A stretch of 6,733 bases of DNA from Deferribacteraceae bacterium (GTDB lineage: Bacteria; Chrysiogenota; Deferribacteres; Deferribacterales; JAISNW01). Below are positions 1-4,981 of the stretch, one piece after another. The notes under the pieces were generated by a model. It was not told where the DNA came from. It did no database searches and was given only the letters and a program-made list of their open reading frames with translations. Position 1 is the first letter of the stretch. Each line of letters starts with the position of its first letter. Made by a program: the position numbers and the translations under genes. The DNA lies in the NCBI GenBank assembly GCA_031278965.1, contig JAITJJ010000015.1, forward strand, positions 1 to 6,733, read 5' to 3'.

Positions 1-51
1 TTTTATATCAATTTTCCCGCCTCAAAACTACAATATTAAAAAAGTAATTTT

Positions 52-77
52 TGGGCGGTACTGTTTTTTTCCGCCCA
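52..77 (-). terminator. Candidate terminator hairpin after the sulfur-carrier operon
   Basis: A perfect 7-bp inverted repeat, TGGGCGG at 52-58 and CCGCCCA at 71-77, encloses a 12-base loop. Read on the minus strand the hairpin follows the stop of the JAMM gene by a few bases. It is followed by an A-rich stretch and then TTTTTT about 8 bases after the stem. The U-run is displaced and the loop is large, so this is a plausible but imperfect intrinsic terminator. Confidence 0.4.
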
Positions 78-81
78 CCTC

Positions 82-342
82 TTACGGGGGGGGGGGGTTT
101 TGGGGGTGGGAGTGGTAACAGACGGTCAACTTTATCCCCAGCCTTATCGTCTCTTTAAGGACTGCAAACTGCTCTGACGGATCTAATGTAAAGTGGACGG
201 CGCTGTCGTCTGTGTTGCGCATAGGGAAGTGAACAGACGCGCTGCCTGGCTTGCCGCCAAGAAAACCGCAAGCCTCTTTTGGTGCGTCCCTTTTGGCGTG
301 TTCTACTACGGCGTCATACGCCTCACCGGTTATTTTAAGCAT
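82..342 (-). CDS. JAMM/MPN+ (Mov34/PAD-1) metalloprotease, C-terminally truncated
   Basis: The 86-residue product is the N-terminal part of a JAMM zinc isopeptidase of the kind paired with ThiS/MoaD-type carriers. Such enzymes cut residues or amino acids off the carrier C-terminus. The visible motifs are P21-K-E23-A-C-G-F-L-G, where E23 is the expected catalytic Glu, and Y76-H77-S78-H79-P80, the two zinc-ligand histidines. The Ser-x-x-Asp half of the JAMM motif, which should follow about 10 residues later, is absent. The reading runs into a 12-G tract (a proline run on this strand) and stops. Relatives are about 130-150 residues. I followed the other two frames past the tract and neither restores an S-x-x-D motif, so a single indel does not explain the loss. 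The ATG at 342 overlaps the end of the E1-like gene (ATGCTTAA), so translation is coupled. As drawn, the protein should be inactive. It may be a pseudogene, a deletion or an assembly fault at the homopolymer. Confidence 0.75.
   Translation of the reverse strand: MLKITGEAYDAVVEHAKRDAPKEACGFLGGKPGSASVHFPMRNTDDSAVHFTLDPSEQFAVLKETIRLGIKLTVCYHSHPQNPPPP
86..97. repeat. Poly-G tract of 12 (poly-C in the JAMM coding strand)
   Basis: Twelve consecutive G at 86-97 are followed by TTTT, GGGGG, T and GGG. Together these form a G-rich block from 86 to 110 that fits the simple four-run G-quadruplex pattern on the plus strand, the template strand for the JAMM gene. The tract lies exactly where the JAMM reading frame loses family similarity. 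Long G/C homopolymers are known slippage (phase-variation) sites and also known sequencing trouble spots. Confidence 0.9.
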
Positions 343-1144
343 TTTTCAGCTCACACGCCGGCTGTTCATAATCGGCAAGCTCTCTTATCCCGTTCGCGCC
401 GCACGTCCTGCAATTGGGATTGCGCTTGACCGCTACCTTTCTGAAAGTCATCGCGAGGGCATCAAAGCCAAAGAGGGTGTTATAAAGGGGGCTCCCCGCT
501 CCGGTTATAACTTTCAGCGCCTCCGTAGCCTGAATAGCACCCAATATTCCCGCTACTGAGCCCAAAATCCCCGCCTCTGAACAGTTTGGAACGGCTCCGG
601 CTGGCGGAGGAGCGTTAAAGATACAGGCATAGCACGCGCTCCGAAACGGATCAACCGTTATGGTCTGCCCTGTAAAACGGAGGATGCCTGCATGGGAAAA
701 CGGTTTTTTTGCAAGGATGCAGGCATCGTTTATAAGAAATTTTGCCGCAAAAGAATCGGTACCGTCTACGATAAAATCATAATCTTTAATGACGCTTAAA
801 ATATTAGAGGCATCCAGAACCCCGTGATAGGGGTTGACTTTGACTTTTGAGTTTATGGCATTTATTTTTGCTTTGGCGGAGAGAACTTTGGCTCTTCCAA
901 GATCATCCTCGCTGTGGAGGATCTGCCGTTGCAGATTGCTTAAATCCACACTGTCTCCGTCCGCAACCCCTATTTCGCCGACTCCCGCCGCCGCAAGGTA
1001 ATATAGCGCAGGGGAGCCCAACCCTCCCGCTCCGATAACAAAAACCTTGCTTGCGCAGATTCGCTGCTGCCCCTCCACCCCAATATCCTGAAGGAGGATA
1101 TGCCGCGAGTAACGTTCTATCTCATCTGCTTCAAGCTCCCTCAC
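335..1144 (-). CDS. ThiF/MoeB/HesA-family E1-like adenylyltransferase for a sulfur carrier protein
   Basis: The 269-residue protein should adenylate the C-terminal glycine of the adjacent ThiS-like carrier using ATP, preparing it for conversion to a thiocarboxylate in the cytoplasm. Family marks are clear: N-terminal ERYSRHILL (10-18), the nucleotide-binding loop GAGGLGS (38-44), D62, NLQRQ with the arginine finger R73 (70-74), K86 and D130 in DGTDS. Two zinc pairs are present, C171-x-x-C174 and C245-x-x-C248. C188 in PNCSEAG corresponds to the conserved cysteine of ThiF-type enzymes. No C-terminal rhodanese domain is present, and the length suits ThiF or short MoeB. The start is GTG at 1144, overlapping the carrier stop (GTGA); the end overlaps the JAMM start. 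From sequence alone I cannot tell whether the pathway is thiamin, cysteine/homocysteine or another sulfur transfer. The JAMM neighbour and carrier tail favour an amino-acid or specialised route over plain ThiF or MoeB. Confidence 0.93.
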   Translation of the reverse strand: MRELEADEIERYSRHILLQDIGVEGQQRICASKVFVIGAGGLGSPALYYLAAAGVGEIGVADGDSVDLSNLQRQILHSEDDLGRAKVLSAKAKINAINSKVKVNPYHGVLDASNILSVIKDYDFIVDGTDSFAAKFLINDACILAKKPFSHAGILRFTGQTITVDPFRSACYACIFNAPPPAGAVPNCSEAGILGSVAGILGAIQATEALKVITGAGSPLYNTLFGFDALAMTFRKVAVKRNPNCRTCGANGIRELADYEQPACELKNA

Positions 1145-1347
1145 TCCCCGCCTCCCATAAAGTAGAGGAAGTTTACCACATCTTCATCTTTAGGGTAAAC
1201 TGATTCATACTCATCTTTTTTCAGAAAATCCCCGTTAAATTGCACGGACACCATATCGGGCGATTCCACATCTTCCGTCTTTAACAATCGGGCAATATTG
1301 ATGCCGTCCGAAAATTTTTTTTCCTCACCGTTAATTAAAAGGCGCAC
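1141..1347 (-). CDS. ThiS/MoaD-type sulfur carrier protein with a Gly-Gly-Gly-Glu C-terminus
   Basis: This 68-residue beta-grasp carrier is the expected size for ThiS. It opens with the ThiS-like strand MRLLINGEEKKF and closes with VVNFLYFMGGGE. The role would be to carry sulfur as a C-terminal thiocarboxylate after activation by the E1-like enzyme encoded next. Carriers ready for use end in Gly-Gly, but here a Glu (E68) follows G65-G66-G67, so one or two residues probably have to be removed first. That is the known job of JAMM proteases for QbsE and for Wolinella HcyS. The start is GTG at 1347, preceded by AGAGGGG at a proper distance. An ATG two bases upstream is out of frame. It is the first gene of the operon and overlaps the next gene by four bases. 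Confidence 0.88.
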   Translation of the reverse strand: MRLLINGEEKKFSDGINIARLLKTEDVESPDMVSVQFNGDFLKKDEYESVYPKDEDVVNFLYFMGGGE

Positions 1348-1438
1348 ATAAACCCCTCTGGAAGCTATAAAACTGTCCGCTTTCCTCTCAAAAACTTTTT
1401 TGCTGTTTTAATAACCAAAACATACTAAATAAATATGT

Positions 1439-1472
1439 TTTATATGATATGATATTAAGAAAGTCAAGTCAA
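1439..1472 (-). promoter_or_regulatory. Sigma70-type promoter for the sulfur-carrier operon
   Basis: On the minus strand TTGACT (complement of 1462-1467) is followed after exactly 17 bases by TATAAA (complement of 1439-1444). An overlapping second copy of TTGACT (1467-1472) stands 17 bases from TATCAT (1444-1449), so two staggered promoters are possible. Transcription would start near 1432 and give a leader of about 85 bases before the GTG at 1347. Confidence 0.6.
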
Positions 1473-1544
1473 GAGAAAAAGAAGACAGCGATATCTGATT
1501 ATAACAAATCAATGATAACAAAAAATCCAGGATGTGGGGAGACT

Positions 1545-1565
1545 CGGCAGATAGAAGTAGTGCCG
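1545..1565. other. Small inverted repeat in the intergenic region
   Basis: CGGCA at 1545-1549 and TGCCG at 1561-1565 form a 5-bp stem with an 11-base loop. It stands out for its GC content in AT-rich surroundings and lies about 40 bases upstream of the TATAAT box. No U-run follows on either strand, so a terminator is unlikely. A regulator site or chance are both possible. Confidence 0.25.
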
Positions 1566-1603
1566 TTATTAAAAAAGGTAAAGAATATTTTCTGAACTTG
1601 TAA

Positions 1604-1609
1604 TATAAT
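1604..1609 (+). promoter_or_regulatory. Consensus -10 box upstream of the outer-membrane protein gene
   Basis: A perfect TATAAT lies 61 bases before the ATG at 1671. No recognisable -35 hexamer stands 16-18 bases upstream and there is no extended TGn. If used, this promoter probably needs an activator. The shared 18-base element starts inside the box. Confidence 0.35.
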
Positions 1610-1623
1610 TAATTGTCTAAAAT
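1606..1623 (+). repeat. 18-base shared upstream element, copy 1
   Basis: The sequence TAATTAATTGTCTAAAAT recurs without mismatch at 2707-2724. This copy overlaps the -10 box of the outer-membrane protein gene and ends 47 bases before its ATG. Both copies are followed by ATATTGC and by a similar Shine-Dalgarno context, (A/G)AATAAA-AGG. A common operator or shared leader element is the simplest reading. Confidence 0.6.
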
Positions 1624-1670
1624 TAACACATATATTGCATATATATTAACTAGGCAAATAAAAGGATTTC

Positions 1671-2696
1671 ATGAAAAAACTGCTCTCTCTAATTTTTTCA
1701 GTACTCTGTCTGCAAGCGGTTGCCGCTGTTTATGCATATGCGTCAGAAAGCCTTTTCTTTCTGGAGGCGCAGGGGATTATAGGTTATTCCTCCCTTGAAG
1801 ACAAAATCGTTTATCGCTCCTCAGAAAATATATATGAACCTATGCAAAAAAATTCGGTGGGTTTTGACTATATCAGAAAAATCTCCTCGGATAATGGGGA
1901 GTTTGGAACTTTTGCTTTGCAGACGCGGCTTGCCTATAATGCTGATGAGGATAAGCCCGAATATCAGATATACAACGCTTTCCTAAAATTAAAATCATCC
2001 GTTGCCGATGTATGGATAGGACACAACAGAACGGCTTTCGGGCTTGCATCCTACACGGATACCCATTCTGAGCTTTTAATGCCCCTTACAGCCTACGGTT
2101 ACGGCTATGAACGCGACTGGGGATTGGGCTTGCAGAGGGATTTTCAGAGCAGTGATATTCGCTTTTCTCTGACCACCGCCACCGGTATGCCGATTGAGTA
2201 CCATGGCAACTACCTTGCCGCTTTGCGTTACTCCTACGGGGTTCTTGGCAGAGATAATTATAATGCGGGAATATCCTTTCTGGCGGGGGAAACTCAGGAA
2301 ACCAGAGGTTTTGAGTTTGCAAGCCATGAACTGCACTCCACATATCTTGCGGATATTGATTTTACGTATTTGGGGATTTATGGGTTTGAATACCGCATTG
2401 AACTTATCGGAGGGATTGAGGAAGAGGAAGAGGTCTACGCCGCTTGCGCTAAAATAGGGTTGAATTGGTTGAATTTTGACGGGCCTAAAATAGAGAGCCA
2501 ATTTGTTTTTTCAAAGAAAGGAGATGTAACCGTCTTTTCAACTTCGTTGGGTGCAAGTTATCTGTTGACAAGTTCTCTTAAAATTTCGTTAATGTATGAA
2601 CATATGGAGATGTCGGACGACAGCATGAAGAACATGGGGATGTCAGAGAGTAAGGTTGACAACCGCGTTGTGGCGCAGATATATTTTTATAAGTGA
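1671..2696 (+). CDS. Predicted outer-membrane beta-barrel protein, porin-like
   Basis: The 341-residue protein starts with a clear Sec signal peptide (KK, then a hydrophobic core) with likely cleavage at AYA/SE after residue 24. The rest is rich in alternating polar/aromatic strands broken by acidic loops, and has no hydrophobic helices, as expected of an outer-membrane barrel. Recurrent aromatic strand ends (YGYGYERDW, LRYSYG, FEYRIEL) and a final strand VVAQIYFYK support this, although the last residue is Lys rather than the usual Phe. A run of five Glu lies in the later half. A Met-rich segment near the end (residues 308-324, H311-M-E-M with further Met at 319, 322 and 324) could be a metal-binding surface loop. 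The ATG has AAAGGA upstream with normal spacing. I cannot assign a named family. It leads the envelope cassette and may work with the downstream secreted proteins and ABC transporter. Confidence 0.75.
   Translation: MKKLLSLIFSVLCLQAVAAVYAYASESLFFLEAQGIIGYSSLEDKIVYRSSENIYEPMQKNSVGFDYIRKISSDNGEFGTFALQTRLAYNADEDKPEYQIYNAFLKLKSSVADVWIGHNRTAFGLASYTDTHSELLMPLTAYGYGYERDWGLGLQRDFQSSDIRFSLTTATGMPIEYHGNYLAALRYSYGVLGRDNYNAGISFLAGETQETRGFEFASHELHSTYLADIDFTYLGIYGFEYRIELIGGIEEEEEVYAACAKIGLNWLNFDGPKIESQFVFSKKGDVTVFSTSLGASYLLTSSLKISLMYEHMEMSDDSMKNMGMSESKVDNRVVAQIYFYK
2656..2685 (+). promoter_or_regulatory. Possible internal promoter in the 3' end of the outer-membrane protein gene
   Basis: A consensus TTGACA at 2656-2661 is followed after 18 bases by TATATT at 2680-2685. 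Transcription would start near 2692, just before the second copy of the 18-base element and the YtkA/FixH-like gene. The match is good but lies inside coding sequence, so chance cannot be excluded. Confidence 0.35.
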
Positions 2697-2706
2697 ACCG
2701 TTATTT

Positions 2707-2724
2707 TAATTAATTGTCTAAAAT
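2707..2724 (+). repeat. 18-base shared upstream element, copy 2
   Basis: This is an exact second copy of TAATTAATTGTCTAAAAT (first at 1606-1623). It lies in the 50-base gap between the outer-membrane protein gene and the YtkA/FixH-like gene and ends 22 bases before the ATG at 2747. Here it also forms the right part of an imperfect palindrome, ATTTTA-N10-TAAAAT (2703-2724), the shape of a dimeric regulator site. Copy 1 has only a weak left half. Confidence 0.6.
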
Positions 2725-2746
2725 ATTGCGAATAAAGGAAAAATTT

Positions 2747-3181
2747 ATGAAAAGATTGTTGCTTTTTACTTTTATGGGTGCATTTTTTATGCTCGGCACT
2801 TCTGCAGTTTTTGCCCAAACTTCAAACCAGCCTCCTTTAAGCCAGAGTGTTATTGAGCCGGGAAAAAAGATCAAGATTGATGACAACTACAGTTACGTCT
2901 TTGAATTTGCCGAGAGACCGAAATGAGGTCCCGCAACCCTGCGGGTGCAGCTCTTAAATCAGAAGGGCGAAAAGGTGAATAATTTCACCCTTACAGTCTA
3001 CTCTTATATGGTTACCATGAAAGGGCATCACGATGAGCGGAAGCTCTTTTCGGTAAACAAGAGCAACCAAAACTATCTTACGGTCATAAATTTTGTTATG
3101 CGCGGGCAGTATAGGCTTGAAATAGACTTTTTTGACGAAGGCAAGCTCTACCACACCGGCATATATGATATAAAGATATGA
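2747..3181 (+). CDS. Secreted YtkA/FixH-like small protein with an in-frame TGA at codon 60
   Basis: The frame gives 144 codons plus stop, with one internal TGA (2924-2926) as codon 60. Both halves are in the same frame and read as one protein. The ATG at 2747 (AAAGGAA at 2734-2740) starts a signal peptide cleaved at VFA/QT after residue 23. A single Ig-like domain of about 100 residues follows. It resembles YtkA/FixH-like domains: strand YSYVFEF (48-54), then PK-TGA-G (58-61), TLRVQL (64-69), M88-x-x-M91-K-G-H94-H95-D96 and a closing strand pair around VMRGQYRLEIDF. The Met and His residues look like a possible metal site. The TGA could encode selenocysteine, be read through, be a nonsense mutation, or be an error. 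A weak alternative is a GTG restart at 2945, which would lack a signal peptide. Elsewhere in the window TGA serves as a normal stop (ends of 1671-2696 and 3178-3795), so global recoding is excluded. The stop overlaps the next start (ATGA). Confidence 0.7.
2930..2950 (+). other. GC-rich hairpin directly downstream of the in-frame TGA
   Basis: CCCGC (2930-2934) pairs with GCGGG (2941-2945) around a 6-base loop, starting four bases after the TGA. A competing fold pairs CTGC (2939-2942) with GCAG (2947-2950) around loop GGGT, placing that loop 16 bases after the TGA with G as its first base. The second fold roughly meets the loose distance and loop rules I recall for bacterial SECIS elements, but its stem is only 4 bp. 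The first fold does not meet them. Confidence 0.35.
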
Positions 3182-3795
3182 AAGCCCTGGTTTTATCCGT
3201 CCTTCTCTTATTCTCCTGCAACGCTTTTGCAGCGGTGGGCTGTGATCTGAACGATCCCGACAGGGATGTAAAGCGGTTTTTCCCTTCCTCCACAGGCTAT
3301 AAAACCGACTACCTCTCTATCAGCAAAGAGGGGGGGGCGCCCCTTCTAAAAGAGGTGGAAGCGGTTCTGGGAGACAGCTTCCAGGGAACATATGAAACAA
3401 TTGACGTGCCCTACACGGTTTATACCGTCTTTGAAGGGAAGGAGATTTCGGGCTATATCCACGGGATAAATCAGAAAGGGAAGTTCGGCGGGCTGCAGGT
3501 TTTTCTTATCTTCACTCCGGAAGGGGGTGTAAGGAATTTTTATTATCAAAAACTTACGTCAAAATTTGCAAAAGATCTGCGCTCTGAAGAGTTTGCAAAC
3601 CAATTTAAGGGGCTTGCCCTGTCGGATTTTTCCGACTATGATCCTAAAACCGGGGAGGGCGGAAGCGAAAAAGTAAAAGCAGTGAAATTCCCTTCAAGCG
3701 ATGACAGCACCGACTTTTTGGCAACTTTGCGTGCCGTAAAAAAGAATATGATCCTTATGGATATATTTGTGTTTCAGCGGAGAAACGAAAAATGA
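3178..3795 (+). CDS. Secreted protein with weak resemblance to FMN-binding (NqrC/RnfG-type) domains
   Basis: The 205-residue protein has an N-terminal signal peptide with probable cleavage at AFA/AV after residue 18. C14 in LFSC is a poor lipobox, so a lipoprotein is less likely. Residues 21-43 hold a distinctive GCDLNDPDRDVKRFFP segment. The middle, from about 85 to 150, has a G-Y-I-H-G-(x)4-G-(x)2-GG pattern followed by hydrophobic strands and SEEFANQFKGL. It loosely recalls FMN_bind domains but lacks the S/T-G-A-T flavinylation motif, so a flavin is not implied. The gene overlaps the preceding stop (ATGA) and the following permease start (ATGA), so it is almost certainly translated together with the ABC transporter. 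It is probably a periplasmic partner of the permease's large extracytoplasmic domain. The exact function is unknown. Confidence 0.7.
   Translation: MKALVLSVLLLFSCNAFAAVGCDLNDPDRDVKRFFPSSTGYKTDYLSISKEGGAPLLKEVEAVLGDSFQGTYETIDVPYTVYTVFEGKEISGYIHGINQKGKFGGLQVFLIFTPEGGVRNFYYQKLTSKFAKDLRSEEFANQFKGLALSDFSDYDPKTGEGGSEKVKAVKFPSSDDSTDFLATLRAVKKNMILMDIFVFQRRNEK
3330..3343 (+). repeat. G8 tract joined to a GGGGCGCCCC palindrome inside the FMN-bind-like gene
   Basis: Eight G (3330-3337) run directly into CGCCCC, making a perfect 10-base palindrome at 3334-3343. It codes for E-G-G-A-P-L and leaves the frame intact. It is the second longest G run in the window and a possible slippage site. Confidence 0.6.
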
Positions 3796-4973
3796 ACATA
3801 ATGCAAGTGGCAGGAAAAAACCTGCGGCGGCGGAAAGTGCGCACCGCCTTTACCATAATCGGGATTGCCCTCTCCTCTTGGGTTTTGGTTACCCTATTGG
3901 GCTTTAACAAGGGCTATGAAGCCTCGTTGAATAAAGATATAGACGATATGGGGTTTCAGATAGTTTTAACCGCTAAAGGGTGCCCGTATGAAGCCGCTAC
4001 CCTTATGCTTAAAGGGGGAACGGGCCTGCGCTATATGGAGGAAGATGTGGTGAAGAGCGTTTACGAGGCGGGGGAGGTTGACGAGGTTACGCCGATGCTT
4101 ATGCATGCGGAGTTTGATCCCAACAAAGGCGAAAACGGCGGCACAACGGTATATCTGGGGATTGATCCCGCCACCTATCCGCATATGAAACCCTACAATC
4201 AGTTTGCCCAAGGGGATTGGTTTAAGAGCGGAGAGAAGGAGAAAGAGGTGGTTTTGGGATATGAAGCTGCGGAGCTTGAACAGCGTGAAGCGGGGGATAC
4301 CTTCCTTATCGGGGAGGATGAATACCTTGTTACGGGGGTATTAAAGCGCAGCGGCACGCAGGATGACGGTATGATATTTTTACCGCTTTCAACTGCTCAA
4401 TCGGTTTTTGATAAGAGCGGGAAGATCACCATGCTGGGGATAAAACTTGATAAAGATGCGGATATCCCTGCATTTGAAGAAGAGCTCTATAAACTCCCCG
4501 ATGTTCAGGTGGTGAGTATGGCGCAGGTGAAAAACACCATCATGAGTCTTGTTACAAGCGCCAAAGTGATAGTTATGTCTATAGTTGTAATCGCCTTTGC
4601 CATTGCCATGTTCGGGGTTTTAAACACCGTGCTGATGTCTGTTTTTGAGCGCTACCAAGAGATTGGAATATTAAAAAGCATGGGGGCGATGCCGTTTGAT
4701 ATATTTAAGATGGTGCTCTTTGAAACCACAATCCTTTGCGGGATAGGCGGAATTATCGGCGTATCGTTTGCCATCCTTATCTCCGGAGCCTCAGAGTTTG
4801 CGATACGGTATTTTATCCCCTTTGCCCCCACCGGAGGGTTAATACAGATAAGCACGAATCTTGCGGTTATATCTGTTGCGGCGATAATAGCGATAGGGCT
4901 TTTGGGCGGGATATATCCAGCTTTGAGAGCCGCCGCTATCCGCCCGCTGTCTGCCATTAGAAGCGAAGAATAG
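3792..4973 (+). CDS. FtsX/MacB-type ABC transporter permease
   Basis: The 393-residue inner-membrane protein has the type VII ABC (MacB/LolC/FtsX) layout. A basic N-terminus precedes TM1 at about 18-38. A large periplasmic domain occupies about 41-255. Three C-terminal membrane segments follow, at about 256-284, 308-330 and 358-380. The cytoplasmic coupling region between TM2 and TM3 reads ERYQEIGILKSMGA (286-299), the signature region of this family, and the end IYPALRAAAIRPLSAIRSEE is also typical. The periplasmic domain starts with a K-G-C64-P-Y-E-A-A-T segment followed by L-K-G-G; the single cysteine is notable. I have a weak memory of similar permeases near P19/FTR1 iron-uptake genes but cannot verify it. 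The ATG overlaps the preceding stop, with GGAG nine bases upstream. Only one permease gene is present, implying a homodimer. Such transporters usually do mechanical work in the periplasm rather than classical solute import. Confidence 0.9.
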   Translation: MNIMQVAGKNLRRRKVRTAFTIIGIALSSWVLVTLLGFNKGYEASLNKDIDDMGFQIVLTAKGCPYEAATLMLKGGTGLRYMEEDVVKSVYEAGEVDEVTPMLMHAEFDPNKGENGGTTVYLGIDPATYPHMKPYNQFAQGDWFKSGEKEKEVVLGYEAAELEQREAGDTFLIGEDEYLVTGVLKRSGTQDDGMIFLPLSTAQSVFDKSGKITMLGIKLDKDADIPAFEEELYKLPDVQVVSMAQVKNTIMSLVTSAKVIVMSIVVIAFAIAMFGVLNTVLMSVFERYQEIGILKSMGAMPFDIFKMVLFETTILCGIGGIIGVSFAILISGASEFAIRYFIPFAPTGGLIQISTNLAVISVAAIIAIGLLGGIYPALRAAAIRPLSAIRSEE

Positions 4974-4981
4974 AGGGAATC

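Larger units (their letters stand above)
1348..1670. promoter_or_regulatory. Divergent AT-rich intergenic region
   Basis: These 323 bases separate the minus-strand sulfur-carrier operon from the plus-strand outer-membrane/ABC cassette. They carry the separately listed minus-strand promoter, a hairpin, a TATAAT box and an 18-base repeat. I see no convincing gene, tRNA or known riboswitch. The minus-strand leader would be about 85 bases, and its only recognisable element is the Shine-Dalgarno AGAGGGG just before the GTG start. Confidence 0.6.

Noticed and set aside
251..559. Plus-strand open frames of 78-102 codons at 193-559 and one at 847-1038
   Set aside because: They lie opposite the JAMM and E1-like genes, whose motifs are unmistakable; the translations show no domain features.
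1348..1432. Riboswitch or T-box in the leader of the sulfur-carrier operon
   Set aside because: The leader is short and AT-rich, and I see no conserved core or terminator/antiterminator pair.
1613..1798. Plus-strand 61-codon frame across the start of the outer-membrane protein gene
   Set aside because: It begins at TTG inside the 18-base element and overlaps the signal-peptide coding region in another frame.
2076..2501. Minus-strand open frame of 141 codons opposite the outer-membrane protein gene
   Set aside because: It is antisense to a well-supported signal-peptide barrel protein, shows no family features and has no ribosome-binding site I can support.
2714..2746. Upstream TTG start at 2714 for the YtkA/FixH-like protein
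   Set aside because: It falls inside the 18-base element, and the ATG at 2747 has a good Shine-Dalgarno and begins a proper signal peptide.
2945..3181. Second half of the TGA-interrupted gene as an independent gene starting at GTG 2945
   Set aside because: It has no properly spaced ribosome-binding site and no signal peptide, starts in mid-domain and is in the same frame as the upstream half, so one interrupted gene is the better reading.
4652..4960. Open frames on both strands (74-101 codons) over the end of the permease gene
   Set aside because: They are shadows of the FtsX-domain membrane segments; no independent support.
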